From Arsukibacterium tuosuense (GTDB lineage Bacteria > Pseudomonadota > Gammaproteobacteria > Enterobacterales > Alteromonadaceae): 64,000 nucleotides of DNA. Below, piece by piece: positions 1-12,064 of the stretch. The stretch's first letter is position 1, and each line of letters begins with the position of its first letter. The stretch is from contig NZ_OBEB01000007.1 of assembly GCF_900215315.1 (NCBI RefSeq), positions 211,545-275,544 on the forward strand, in the 5' to 3' direction. The notes beneath the pieces are model-generated. The model saw nothing but the letters and a program-made list of their open reading frames with translations, had not been told where the DNA came from and searched no databases. The position numbers and the translations under genes are program-made.

Positions 1-282
1 CAGGCTCAGCATCTGCTTTGTATTGTACAGGAAGCGTTGAGTAACAGCCTAAAACACAGTGGTGCCAGCGAAGTGACTATTGCAGCGCAGGTGGCACAAC
101 AACAGCTAAAACTAGTGATATATGATAATGGCAGCCTGACACCACGCTGGCAGCCAGGCAATGGTATTACCGGCATGCAGGAACGGTTGGCTGAGTGCAA
201 GGGTAGTTTAGTGCTTGGCAATAATCATCAGGCAATGCAGTTAACCATAACGCTTCCCTACAATGAGAGTGACAATGCATAA
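1..282 (+). CDS. NarX/DesK-type sensor histidine kinase, C-terminal fragment
   Basis: This is the 3' end of a gene that begins before the window, so only the last 93 residues are present. The reading frame is open from base 1. It shows the ATPase (HATPase_c) signatures of the NarX/DesK kinase family: an N-box (QEALSNSLKHSGAS), a G1-type DNG motif, and a GNGITGMQERL motif. The upstream dimerisation/phosphoacceptor region and any sensor domain lie outside the window. Its stop overlaps the start of the response regulator gene, which indicates a translationally coupled two-component pair. The signal sensed cannot be inferred. Confidence 0.85.
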   Translation, partial: QAQHLLCIVQEALSNSLKHSGASEVTIAAQVAQQQLKLVIYDNGSLTPRWQPGNGITGMQERLAECKGSLVLGNNHQAMQLTITLPYNESDNA

Positions 283-922
283 AGTATTGCTGGTTGATGA
301 TCAGAAACTGATCCGCGATGGTATTAAAAGTTTGCTTGGGTTATCTGGAAAAGTCGTGGTAGTGGGTGAGTGTGTTGACGGTTCTGGCGTGCTCACAGCC
401 TGCTCACAGTTGCAGCCTGACGTTATTTTACTGGATCTGTCCATGCCGGTGATGAACGGGGTGCAAACCCTGGCGTCACTAAAGCAGGCCGGTGTCAGCA
501 CGCCAGTATTGATCCTGACGACTTTCGATGAACATGAACTGGTGTTAAAGAGTATCTCTTATGGTGCACGGGGTTTTTTATTAAAAGATGTGTCATTGGA
601 GACCCTGGTGCAGGCAATTGCAACCCTGGCTGATGGCGGTAGCTGGTTTGCGCCTAATATTACCGAGCGCTTACTAGGTAGTATCCGGCAAACCAGCGAT
701 GCTGGTTTTAGCATGCCCGCTCAGCTGGAGCCGCTGAGTGACAAAGAGCTGGAGATTCTGCAATTAATGGCGGCAGGTTACAGCAACAAGGAAATTGCGG
801 CTGCATTGTATAAATCTGAGGGGACGGTTAAAAATCAGTGTTCGGCGATTCTGGCAAAGCTGGGGGTGCGTGACCGCACCCGGGCTGTCTTGCTGGCGCT
901 GGAACTGGGCCTTATCAATTAA
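275..922 (+). CDS. LuxR/NarL-family response regulator
   Basis: This is a 215-residue cytoplasmic response regulator that binds DNA after phosphorylation by the adjacent kinase. The receiver domain occupies roughly residues 1-120, with the acidic pair at D8-D9, phosphoacceptor D54 (LLDLSMP), T82/T83 and K104. A LuxR-type helix-turn-helix follows at about 150-212 (LSDKELEILQLMAAGYSNKE). I chose the ATG at 275 because GAGAG lies about 6 bases upstream. An in-frame ATG at 263 would add four residues and has no clear ribosome site. The gene overlaps the kinase stop by 8 bases. It is closest in style to DesR/LiaR regulators, and its targets are unknown. Confidence 0.9.
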   Translation: MHKVLLVDDQKLIRDGIKSLLGLSGKVVVVGECVDGSGVLTACSQLQPDVILLDLSMPVMNGVQTLASLKQAGVSTPVLILTTFDEHELVLKSISYGARGFLLKDVSLETLVQAIATLADGGSWFAPNITERLLGSIRQTSDAGFSMPAQLEPLSDKELEILQLMAAGYSNKEIAAALYKSEGTVKNQCSAILAKLGVRDRTRAVLLALELGLIN

Positions 923-977
923 CGTTTTTTGCTTATGAAACGCGCTTTATAACCAATACTGCCTGCACAAGCCCGTA

Positions 978-1006
978 AAAAAGCCGCCTGCAGGCGGCTT
1001 TATTTG
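978..1006. terminator. Bidirectional terminator between response regulator and metJ
   Basis: A perfect 20-base palindrome (981-1000, arms of AAGCCGCCTG) is flanked by A-runs on the left and TTTATTT on the right. It can terminate the regulator on the plus strand and metJ on the minus strand, which converge here. Confidence 0.85.
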
Positions 1007-1027
1007 GGCTTGTTAACACTGTCGACT

Positions 1028-1363
1028 CTAGTCTTCAGCAGTATCCGCTTCAATAATTACCGGGATGGGTTTACCCATACTGGTCAGAATTTGCCGTACT
1101 TCCGCCGGGATCTGATGCGGGTTATCTTTGCGTAAGTCTTCGTCAGCCGGCAGTGGCTGGCCGGTGAATGCATGTAAAAATGCTTCGCATAACAATTCAC
1201 TGTTAGTTGCGTGGCGCAGGTTGTTAACCTGGCGACGGGTGCGCTCGTCGGTCAATACTTTTAAAACATTCAGCGGAATGGAAACGGTAATTTTTTTTAC
1301 TTGTTCTGACTTTTTACCATGTTCCGCATAAGGATGGATATATTCGCCATTCCATTTAGCCAT
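1028..1363 (-). CDS. metJ: Methionine repressor MetJ
   Basis: MetJ is the S-adenosylmethionine-dependent repressor of methionine biosynthesis. The protein has 111 residues against 105 in E. coli. It carries the ribbon-helix-helix core almost unchanged: the DNA-contacting beta strand KKITVSIP at 23-30, then [20 protein letters not shown]. The family-typical start ([16 protein letters not shown]) confirms the N-terminus. The C-terminal 25 residues diverge. It is transcribed away from metB across a 195-base gap that contains Met boxes, the expected arrangement for control of metBLF and itself. Confidence 0.97.
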   Translation of the reverse strand: MAKWNGEYIHPYAEHGKKSEQVKKITVSIPLNVLKVLTDERTRRQVNNLRHATNSELLCEAFLHAFTGQPLPADEDLRKDNPHQIPAEVRQILTSMGKPIPVIIEADTAED

Positions 1364-1470
1364 AAGGGTACCTTAGTTATTTTAATGGTTATTCGTATTT
1401 GCTCGCGCAGTTGCCAAATTCTAACTTTTTATCCTGCCATGTCCAATAGTGCGCAACAAATAATCATTAT

Positions 1471-1532
1471 AGACGGCTAAATGGTTTGACATCCAACTTT
1501 TGATCGATATACTTTTAGACGTCTAAACTTCC
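1471..1532. promoter_or_regulatory. MetJ operator (Met boxes) in the metJ-metB gap
   Basis: Degenerate 8-bp Met boxes run in phase from 1471 (AGACGGCT, AAATGGTT, TGACATCC, AACTTTTG). A separate perfect AGACGTCT lies at 1517-1524, inside the 14-base palindrome TTTAGACGTCTAAA (1514-1527). MetJ is known to bind tandem 8-bp boxes with consensus AGACGTCT. The boxes overlap the predicted metB promoter, so repression would block polymerase directly. Confidence 0.8.
1486..1513 (+). promoter_or_regulatory. Predicted sigma-70 promoter of metBLF
   Basis: A perfect -35 TTGACA (1486-1491) and a -10 TATACT (1508-1513) are separated by 16 bases. The promoter lies 45 bases upstream of the metB start and is covered by Met boxes on both sides. 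No better candidate is visible in the gap. Confidence 0.7.
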
Positions 1533-1558
1533 AAAAAAGAAAGTCAAAAGGTGTCGTT

Positions 1559-2839
1559 ATGTCTCACTCAGCTGCTGCAACCATTACTGCCCGGGCCGGA
1601 ATAGCTCAGGATACGGCGTTTGGCGCAGTTACCCCACCTTTATATTTAACGTCTACTTATGAGTTACCGGCATTTAGACAACCCGGCCAGTACGATTATT
1701 CGCGTTCTAACAACCCGACCCGGGATACTCTGGCCGAGGCGTTATGTCAGTTGGAGCAGGGTGCGCGGGCTATTGTTACCGGCAGTGGCATGTCCGCCTG
1801 TTTGCTGGCGCTGCAGTTGCTGGGGCCAGACGACACACTGGTCATCCCGCATGATTGCTACGGTGGCAGCTATCGCTTATTTACCAATCTGGCGACGCGC
1901 AAGCAGGCTTTTAAGCTGGTGCTCATTAATTTTCAGGAAAGCGACTGGTCAGAGCAAGTTAAGGCAGCAGCGCCAGCGATGATCTGGCTGGAAACGCCAA
2001 GTAACCCTTTGCTGCAAATTACCGATATTAAAGCGGTATGCCAGTTAGCCAAAAATTTAAGTGCAAAGGTGGTGGTAGATAACACTTTCTTATCGCCGGT
2101 ATTGCAACAGCCGCTGCGGCTGGGTGCCGATATCGTGGTGCATTCCACTACTAAGTATATTAATGGCCACAGCGACATTGTTGGTGGGGTGCTGGTAGCC
2201 AAAGATCCGGTTATTGGTGATGAGTTAAAGTGGTGGGCTAATTGTTTAGGCGTAACCGGGCCGGCTTTTGACAGCTATATGACATTGCGCGGTTTACGCA
2301 CGCTGGTACCTCGCTTGCAGCTACAGCAACAAAATACCAACGAGCTGGTCAGTTTTTTACAGCGCCAGCCATTGGTCAGCAAATTGTATTACCCGGGTCT
2401 GACCGACCACCCGGGCCATGCTGTTGCCAAAGCACAGCAAACAGGGTTTGGCGCCATGTGCAGTTTTGATTTAGCCGCCCCGGCTGAAGCCTTGCCGGTA
2501 TTTTTTGCCAGCTTACAATTATTTACCCTGGCCCAATCACTAGGCGGCATTGAAAGCCTGATTTGCCACCCTGGGTCGATGACTCATGCTTCAATGGATG
2601 CTGCCGCTCAGCAAACAGCGGGTATTGGCCCGACACTAATTCGCTTGTCGGTCGGCATTGAAGCGTCGGCAGATCTAATCGCCGACTTACAAGCTGGCTT
2701 TAATGCAGTAGCAAATTGGCTTAATACCTCGCAACACAATAACAACGCTGATCGGGTTGCCAGCGGTAATACTGGTACTGGTAAGGGCTCAGTCGAGCAG
2801 CAATTCCGGCTAAACCCGGCTTTAACAGCATTCTGGTAA
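1559..2839 (+). CDS. metB: Cystathionine gamma-synthase (MetB)
   Basis: MetB joins an activated homoserine ester (O-succinylhomoserine in most gammaproteobacteria) and cysteine to form cystathionine in methionine synthesis. It is a fold-type I PLP enzyme of the Cys/Met-metabolism family: YSRSNNPTRDTL near residues 47-58, TGSGMSA near 75, and the PLP lysine K199 in HSTTKYINGHSD. The start has an AAAAGG ribosome site 7 bases upstream. At 426 residues it is about 40 longer than E. coli MetB. The excess is a polar Asn/Gly/Thr-rich C-terminal tail from about residue 388. It is the first gene of metB-metL-metF. Confidence 0.93.
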   Translation: MSHSAAATITARAGIAQDTAFGAVTPPLYLTSTYELPAFRQPGQYDYSRSNNPTRDTLAEALCQLEQGARAIVTGSGMSACLLALQLLGPDDTLVIPHDCYGGSYRLFTNLATRKQAFKLVLINFQESDWSEQVKAAAPAMIWLETPSNPLLQITDIKAVCQLAKNLSAKVVVDNTFLSPVLQQPLRLGADIVVHSTTKYINGHSDIVGGVLVAKDPVIGDELKWWANCLGVTGPAFDSYMTLRGLRTLVPRLQLQQQNTNELVSFLQRQPLVSKLYYPGLTDHPGHAVAKAQQTGFGAMCSFDLAAPAEALPVFFASLQLFTLAQSLGGIESLICHPGSMTHASMDAAAQQTAGIGPTLIRLSVGIEASADLIADLQAGFNAVANWLNTSQHNNNADRVASGNTGTGKGSVEQQFRLNPALTAFW

Positions 2840-2845
2840 ATAAAG

Positions 2846-6161
<3,316 letters not shown>

Positions 6162-6250
6162 CAACATCTGTTGAATCAGGCTTCCCAAGTATCAGCAAAA
6201 GCGGTAATCTTGCATCCGCAAGTTATGTATTCTTGAAACAGGGATTGGCC

Positions 6251-9154
6251 ATGCCGTTGTTAACTGTTTACCGAAGCGGTGTAACCAGCCTGCTATGGTT
6301 GCTTAGTGGATTGCTGGTGACGCCGGTAATCGCCACAACTAATGACATTGTCAGCCTTGATAACTACTTCAGCGAAAGCTGGAGTACAGTCGATGGACTA
6401 CCCCACAACACCGTTAACGCCATTGCCCAGACACCCGATGGTTATCTGTGGTTTGCTACCTGGGAAGGGGTTGCCCGCTTTAACGGCCGTCGTTTTGATA
6501 TTTTTGAGCGCAGTGCTGTAACCGGCTTACCCGATTCCGGGATCCGGACGTTGAGTGTTGCCCAAAACGGTGATCTGCTGGTGGCCGGCTCGCGTGGTGG
6601 TATTGCCCGGGTCAATGGTCATCAATGGCAAAGCTACCCTCCGCTTGGTGTACTAATTAACAAAGCGCTGGTAGATAGCCAGCAAAGACTATGGCTGGCG
6701 ACCGAAGGCGAAGGTGTTGTTATGCAGACACCGAACGGCAGTCGGCGTCAGTTTACTGAGGATAATGGCTTACCTGCCAATGCGGCCAATAGTGTGTTTG
6801 AAGATAGCAAAGGCCGGATATGGGTAGGGACCAGGGCGGGCCTGGCGGTTATTGATCCTGACTTAGTACTACGCCACCCGTTTCCTGAGCAGATTACCTC
6901 ACCGGTTTTTGCCCTGGCAGCCAACGCTCAGCAGCAATTACTGATTGGCACAGAACGCGGACTGTTTCTGCTAAATGAGCAACAGCAATTAACTCAGCTT
7001 CTGGCTGATGTGCCGGTTGCAACGCTGCTACCGGAGGCGTCGGGCGTGCTGTGGATAGGCACTGTCGACCGCGGCTTACTGAGGCTATACAACAATACTG
7101 TAGAGCAATTGAGCATTGAACAAGGTTTACCCAATAACCGGGTACTGGCGTTGTTGCGTGACAAAGAGCGCAGTCTGTGGGTAGGCACTAATGGCGGTAT
7201 TTTCCGGCTGCGTGACGCGCCCTTTACAACTTATACCAGTGAGCAGGGCTTAGCAGATAATTATGTGCGTACCGTCATGTCTGATCAGGCAGACTGTGTT
7301 TATGTCGGTAGCAGCAGGGGCCTTGACCAGATTTGCAATGGTATTATCCGCAATATCGACCTGTCCAGTCATGCCAAAGGGCAATCTGTGCTCAGTCTTG
7401 CCATGGGCCAGCAGCAAAGCTTATGGATTGGCACCTATACCGATGGCTTGCTGCATTATGCTGACGGTAAAGTCATAGCCCACTACAGTAGTGAAGATGG
7501 CCTGGCAGCAAATGAAGTGCGGGCAATTTTACCAAGAGCAGACGGCTCAGTACTAGTAGGGACAGCTCAGGGTCTGAGTTTGATACGAGATGGTCAAATC
7601 ACCACGCCGGTAGAGGCGGTGGCACTACCTTCACCTTTTATCATGGCACTGCACCAAACTGACGATGGCAGAGTATTTATTGGTAGTGGAGCCGGCGTAT
7701 CGGTATGGCAAAACGACCGGGTCACTCAGCTTGATTTCAGTGTGCTGGATCAAGCTGAATATGCGTTTGGTTTTGTCGAGGACCCAGCCGCCGGCATTCT
7801 GTGGATGACTACCGACCGGGGGTTGGTGGCGTTTGATCTTGCTACTGAGCAATTAGCCCTGATAGGCCGCAGTCATGGTATGCCCTTTGATAAACTCTTT
7901 CAGCTGGTTATTGATGAGCAGCAGCACTTCTGGATTTCTACCAATCGTGGCGTGTTACGACTGGGCAGAGAACAGGCGCTGGACGTGGTGTATGGCCGGC
8001 GCGATCAGATAAACTATGAGTTATTTGGCGAAAGCGACGGAATGGCCAGTGCTCAGGCAAATGGTGGATCCTCTCCTGCTGCCAGCCTGCATAACGATGG
8101 CTCGGTTTGGGTGGCAACCTCTGTTGGCGCCAGTAAAGTACAACCGGCCAGGCTAAGTTCGTTTTCTGCGGTGATTCCGCCGGTGGTACTGGAAAAACTG
8201 GTGGCAGATGGTAAGCACTACTCTTTGCAGCAGTCTGTTAAACTGGCGGCGGGTACCAGCCGGATAGAGCTGGAATATGCCGGCTTAGGTTATATTATGC
8301 CGCATCGCATCCAGTATCGCACCATGCTGGAAGGGTTTGAGCAGGACTGGGTAGCGCGAGGTACCCAGGCTAATGTGCAATATACCAACTTAGCGCCGGG
8401 ACACTATACCTTTAATGTGGCGGCCTCATACCCGGATGGTGGCTGGAGCCCTGTTGCGGCCACAATTTCCTTTAGTATTGCCCCTCATCTCTGGCAGCGA
8501 CCACTGTTTCAGGCATTGGTTATATTATTTCTGGTCGCGTTAGTCATTGCCATAGTGCGCTGGCGTCTGGCCAGCTTAAAACGCAGCGAGTTGAAATTAA
8601 AACGTCAGGTGGCTGAAAAAACGGCTGAGCTGGCGGCATTGGCCAGACTGGATTCTTTGACCGGCCTGGCCAATCGTCGGGCATTTGATGAGGCCATGCA
8701 GCACGAATTGAAGCGGGCGAAGCGCCAACAAGAGCCGCTATGTCTGGCATTGCTGGATATTGACCACTTTAAGCAAGTAAATGACAACTGGTCACATAGC
8801 GTGGGTGATGAGGTGTTAAAAAGGGTAGCAGCTACCTTGCAGCAGCATTGCCGGGATATTGATTCCCTGGCACGCTGGGGAGGGGAAGAGTTTGTAATTT
8901 TGTTACCGGACACTTCACTGCCGCTGGCACAGGAAGTATGCGACAGACTGCGTCAACGCGTGGCCGATACCTGCTTTACCGACATCGTACCCGATCTGAC
9001 GGTTACCTTAAGTATTGGCCTGGCAACGCTTCAGGTTAAAGACGATGGTAAACAACTGCTTATTGACGCAGACCGGGCGCTTTATCAGGCGAAAAACAGC
9101 GGCCGGAATACGGTAATCAGTCATAATAGTTTCACCTCTGACGAATCTTTATAA
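6251..9154 (+). CDS. Periplasmic beta-propeller sensor diguanylate cyclase (GGDEF)
   Basis: This 967-residue inner-membrane protein is predicted to sense a periplasmic signal and make cyclic di-GMP. In order it has a signal peptide (about 1-28), a long run of two-component-type propeller repeats (about 35-660, for example GLPHNTVNAIAQTPDGYLWF), a Y_Y_Y-type beta-sandwich (about 670-745), one membrane helix (about 750-772), a short coiled coil and a GGDEF domain. The active site reads GGEEF (877-881). An inhibitory I-site RxxD (R868-D871) lies five residues before it, so product inhibition is expected. The ATG at 6251 gives a proper signal peptide and has AGGGA upstream; an in-frame ATG at 6128 lies inside metF. 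The ligand is unknown. Confidence 0.9.
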   Translation: MPLLTVYRSGVTSLLWLLSGLLVTPVIATTNDIVSLDNYFSESWSTVDGLPHNTVNAIAQTPDGYLWFATWEGVARFNGRRFDIFERSAVTGLPDSGIRTLSVAQNGDLLVAGSRGGIARVNGHQWQSYPPLGVLINKALVDSQQRLWLATEGEGVVMQTPNGSRRQFTEDNGLPANAANSVFEDSKGRIWVGTRAGLAVIDPDLVLRHPFPEQITSPVFALAANAQQQLLIGTERGLFLLNEQQQLTQLLADVPVATLLPEASGVLWIGTVDRGLLRLYNNTVEQLSIEQGLPNNRVLALLRDKERSLWVGTNGGIFRLRDAPFTTYTSEQGLADNYVRTVMSDQADCVYVGSSRGLDQICNGIIRNIDLSSHAKGQSVLSLAMGQQQSLWIGTYTDGLLHYADGKVIAHYSSEDGLAANEVRAILPRADGSVLVGTAQGLSLIRDGQITTPVEAVALPSPFIMALHQTDDGRVFIGSGAGVSVWQNDRVTQLDFSVLDQAEYAFGFVEDPAAGILWMTTDRGLVAFDLATEQLALIGRSHGMPFDKLFQLVIDEQQHFWISTNRGVLRLGREQALDVVYGRRDQINYELFGESDGMASAQANGGSSPAASLHNDGSVWVATSVGASKVQPARLSSFSAVIPPVVLEKLVADGKHYSLQQSVKLAAGTSRIELEYAGLGYIMPHRIQYRTMLEGFEQDWVARGTQANVQYTNLAPGHYTFNVAASYPDGGWSPVAATISFSIAPHLWQRPLFQALVILFLVALVIAIVRWRLASLKRSELKLKRQVAEKTAELAALARLDSLTGLANRRAFDEAMQHELKRAKRQQEPLCLALLDIDHFKQVNDNWSHSVGDEVLKRVAATLQQHCRDIDSLARWGGEEFVILLPDTSLPLAQEVCDRLRQRVADTCFTDIVPDLTVTLSIGLATLQVKDDGKQLLIDADRALYQAKNSGRNTVISHNSFTSDESL

Positions 9155-9193
9155 AATAGATAAAAATTCACAAAAACAGCATAATTATTGTTG
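9155..9193. promoter_or_regulatory. ArgR operator: two ARG boxes upstream of argC
   Basis: Two 18-bp ARG-box-like palindromes lie at 9155-9172 (half-sites TAGAT and ATTCA around AAAA) and 9176-9193 (AGCAT and ATTGT around AATT). They are separated by exactly 3 bp. ArgR hexamers are known to bind paired ARG boxes with this spacing. The pair abuts the predicted argC promoter. Confidence 0.7.
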
Positions 9194-9219
9194 ATTCTGC
9201 ATGTTTGCCGTTCTACACT
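9191..9219 (+). promoter_or_regulatory. Predicted sigma-70 promoter of argCBFGH
   Basis: The -35 TTGATT (9191-9196) and -10 TACACT (9214-9219) are separated by 17 bases. The second ARG box overlaps the -35, consistent with arginine repression. Confidence 0.55.
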
Positions 9220-9274
9220 AGCAGCCGTTTTATGCTATAACTTTTAGCTGGTTTTGCAATTGAGAATGGTTAAC

Positions 9275-10306
9275 ATGCCTTTAGCGTCTTCTTCAGATCA
9301 AATAATTCGTAGTGCCGTATTAGGTGCCGCCGGCTATAGCGGTGCCGAGCTATGTGCCTTACTTAGCGCTAACCCTTACTTCTCACTGGACTATGCCTTT
9401 GCGTCTGCCGGTAGAACTGCCGAGCCATTAAGTAATTTATATCCACGTTTTACCAATGCCATCGATATTATGGTAGAACCCTGGCAGGATGAGCGGATCA
9501 GCTCTTTACAGGTCGATGTGGCTTTTCTGGCGTTGCCACATGAAGCGAGCGAAGCGGTTACGCCTTTATTATTGGCCGCTGGCATAGTGGTGGTTGATTT
9601 ATCCGGTGCGTTCCGGCTGAAGCAAGCCGAACTTTACCCTAAATATTATGGTTATCAGCATCAGCATCCACAGCTGTTAAACGACGCTGTCTATTGCCTG
9701 ATGGAATGGTTACATGAGGCACCGGGCAATTTAATTTCGGTACCCGGCTGTTATCCCACGGCCTGTTCACTGGCGTTACTGCCGTTAATTAAAGCCGACA
9801 TGCTGGCTAAGCAGTGTATCCCTGTTATAAATGCTACCAGTGGTGTGTCGGGTGCGGGCCGTAAGGCTGCGCTCAGCACGTCGTTTTGCGAAGTAGGCCT
9901 GAATGCCTATGGCTTTTTTGGCCATCGGCACCGGCCTGAAATTGAGCAGAACCTTGGCCGCAAAGTGGTGTTTACTCCTCATTTAGGTAATTTTAAACGC
10001 GGTATCCTCGCCACCAGTGTGGTGACGTTAAAACCTGACGTCAGCCCGGAACAGGTTAAACATGCCTTTACTGCGGCATATCAGTATAAACCGCTGGTCA
10101 GGTTGTTAACTCAGTCTCCCAATGTCGCTAATGTTGCAGGTACCCCTTATTGCGACATTTACTGGCAACAGGATGGTGAACAGCTGGTGGTCGTGTCAGC
10201 GATTGACAATTTGCTGAAAGGTGCTGCCGCGCAAGCGATGCAGGCGGCAAATGTACGCTTTAATAAGCCGGAAACTTCAGGTTTATTCAGCGGGGTGGTG
10301 GCATGA
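9275..10306 (+). CDS. argC: N-acetyl-gamma-glutamyl-phosphate reductase
   Basis: ArgC reduces N-acetylglutamyl phosphate to the semialdehyde, the third step of arginine synthesis. The 343 residues compare with 334 in E. coli. An N-terminal NADP-binding motif (LGAAGYSGAEL) is followed by the active-site cysteine C159 in SVPGCYPTA. I used the ATG at 9275; a nearer ATG at 9266 has GAGA almost touching it, and a TTG at 9254 is also in frame. The gene heads argCBFGH and overlaps argB by four bases (ATGA). Confidence 0.94.
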   Translation: MPLASSSDQIIRSAVLGAAGYSGAELCALLSANPYFSLDYAFASAGRTAEPLSNLYPRFTNAIDIMVEPWQDERISSLQVDVAFLALPHEASEAVTPLLLAAGIVVVDLSGAFRLKQAELYPKYYGYQHQHPQLLNDAVYCLMEWLHEAPGNLISVPGCYPTACSLALLPLIKADMLAKQCIPVINATSGVSGAGRKAALSTSFCEVGLNAYGFFGHRHRPEIEQNLGRKVVFTPHLGNFKRGILATSVVTLKPDVSPEQVKHAFTAAYQYKPLVRLLTQSPNVANVAGTPYCDIYWQQDGEQLVVVSAIDNLLKGAAAQAMQAANVRFNKPETSGLFSGVVA

Positions 10307-11073
10307 AAACCTTACCGCTGGTAATAAAAATGGGTGGCCGTTTATTACAGGAGCGCCCGGCGCTTGATGCGTTACTTGCAGTTTGTCATCAACTTAAACA
10401 ACAGCGGCCTGTCGTGCTGGTACATGGCGGCGGCGATCAGGTGGATCAATGGCTGGCAAAATTTGGTTTTACCACTGAAAAAATTGACGGTCAGCGGGTG
10501 TCGCCCACAGAGCAGATGCCGGTAATAACCGGCGCACTGGACGGTGCAGTTAATGCAGAGCTGGTTAGCCGGGCGATGTTGCAGGGATTAAATCCGGTGG
10601 GCCTGAACCTTTCTGCCGGAAACAGTTTGCAGTTTACTGTAAATGCAAAACTGGGTGCTGTTGGTTTGGCCAAAGCAAACAGTCCTCAACTAATTAATTT
10701 GTTGCTTGAGCAGGGCTTTACCCCGGTTTTCAGCTCTGTAGGCATTGGCACTGAAGGTCAGTTGCTGAATGTTAACGCCGATTTAGCGGCCGCGGCTATT
10801 TGTCAGCTGGTGCAGGGCGAGTTGGTTTTACTGACGGATGTACCGGGAATTCTGGATAGTCAGATGCAACTGATTGCAGAGCTTACCCCGGCTGGCGCTG
10901 GCGAGCTGGTCGCCAGTGGCGTAATTAAAGGTGGCATGAAAGTGAAGTTGGATGCCGCACTGGAAACAGGGTTGGCGCTGCAGCGCAATATTATTGTCGC
11001 CGGCTGGCAACAACCAGAGAATTTATTAAAACTGATGCAGGACGAGCCGGTAGGCACCTGTATTTTATATTAA
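10303..11073 (+). CDS. argB: Acetylglutamate kinase
   Basis: ArgB phosphorylates N-acetylglutamate, the second step of arginine synthesis. At 256 residues it matches the E. coli enzyme (258). Amino-acid-kinase features are visible: an N-terminal VIKMGGRLLQ phosphate-binding loop, VLVHGGGDQVD, NVNADLAAAAI, and VIKGGMKVKLDAA near the C-terminus. It lacks the N-terminal helix extension seen in arginine-inhibited long forms, so feedback control is probably not exerted on this enzyme (inference). Its start overlaps the argC stop by four bases, indicating translational coupling. Confidence 0.95.
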   Translation: MKTLPLVIKMGGRLLQERPALDALLAVCHQLKQQRPVVLVHGGGDQVDQWLAKFGFTTEKIDGQRVSPTEQMPVITGALDGAVNAELVSRAMLQGLNPVGLNLSAGNSLQFTVNAKLGAVGLAKANSPQLINLLLEQGFTPVFSSVGIGTEGQLLNVNADLAAAAICQLVQGELVLLTDVPGILDSQMQLIAELTPAGAGELVASGVIKGGMKVKLDAALETGLALQRNIIVAGWQQPENLLKLMQDEPVGTCILY

Positions 11074-11142
11074 ACCCGCCAGGGTGTTGTTGCACACCTA
11101 TGGCTTGATCAGGAAACCGCCTAGCGGATTACAGCGTGTTTT

Positions 11143-12057
11143 ATGAGTAAATTAAGCCAGCTACTGTGCTTAGCCGATCTGGACCGGAACCAACTAAATG
11201 ATATTCTGACTCTGGCCGTTGAAATTAAACGAAACCCGACGCAGTTCAGTAGCGCCCTTGCAGGTAAAAGTATTGCGCTGCTATTTGAAAAGCCTTCGCT
11301 TAGAACCAGGGTGAGTTTTGATGTCGGCATCAATAAGCTGGGCGGTCACAGCGTTTATCTGGACTTACAAAACGGCGCTATGGGTGTACGTGAGTCGGTG
11401 CAGGACTTTGGCAGTAATCTGGCTTGTTGGACTGATGCTATTGTCGCCAGGGTGTTCTCCCAGAAAACGCTGATTGAACTGGCGCATAGCAGCAAGAAAC
11501 CGGTGATTAATGCGCTGAGCGATTTATATCACCCGTGTCAGGCGCTGGCTGATTTACTGACCTTACACGAACAGTTTGGCGAGCTGGATAAGGTGCATCT
11601 GGCCTTTGTTGGCGATGGCAATAATGTCTGTCATTCATTAATGCTTGGCGCTGCAATTATGGGGATGGACTTAACTGTTATTACGCCACCCGGTTTTGGC
11701 CCTGACGCCCATGTGCTGTTAAAAGCTCAGCAAATGGCAGCAAAAAGCGGCGCTAAGCTGATCCTGAGTCAGCATTTATCATCAGCTGCCGGGGTAGATG
11801 CAATTTATACTGATACCTGGTTGTCGATGGGGGCTAAAGCCGATCCAAAACAAGTGGGCCAGTTGTTTGCTGATTATCAGATTAACACTGCAGCGATGCA
11901 GCGCTTAGCCGTAAAACATTTTATGCATTGCTTACCGGCACATCGGGGCCAGGAAGTAACCAGCGAAGTGCTGGATAGTGATTATTCGTTGGTTTTGCAG
12001 CAGGCAGAAAACCGGATGCATGCCCAGAATGCCGTATTAGTCAGTTTATTTAGTTGA
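11143..12057 (+). CDS. argF: Ornithine carbamoyltransferase
   Basis: ArgF forms citrulline from ornithine and carbamoyl phosphate. The 304-residue length fits the shorter bacterial OTC class rather than the 334-residue E. coli enzyme. The carbamoyl-phosphate motif S-L-R-T-R lies at residues 52-56, the [14 protein letters not shown] motif in the middle, and the ornithine-site cysteine C263 in MHCLPAHRG. It follows argB after a 69-base gap with no evident terminator, and precedes argG by seven bases. Confidence 0.95.
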   Translation: MSKLSQLLCLADLDRNQLNDILTLAVEIKRNPTQFSSALAGKSIALLFEKPSLRTRVSFDVGINKLGGHSVYLDLQNGAMGVRESVQDFGSNLACWTDAIVARVFSQKTLIELAHSSKKPVINALSDLYHPCQALADLLTLHEQFGELDKVHLAFVGDGNNVCHSLMLGAAIMGMDLTVITPPGFGPDAHVLLKAQQMAAKSGAKLILSQHLSSAAGVDAIYTDTWLSMGAKADPKQVGQLFADYQINTAAMQRLAVKHFMHCLPAHRGQEVTSEVLDSDYSLVLQQAENRMHAQNAVLVSLFS

Positions 12058-12064
12058 GGTAACA

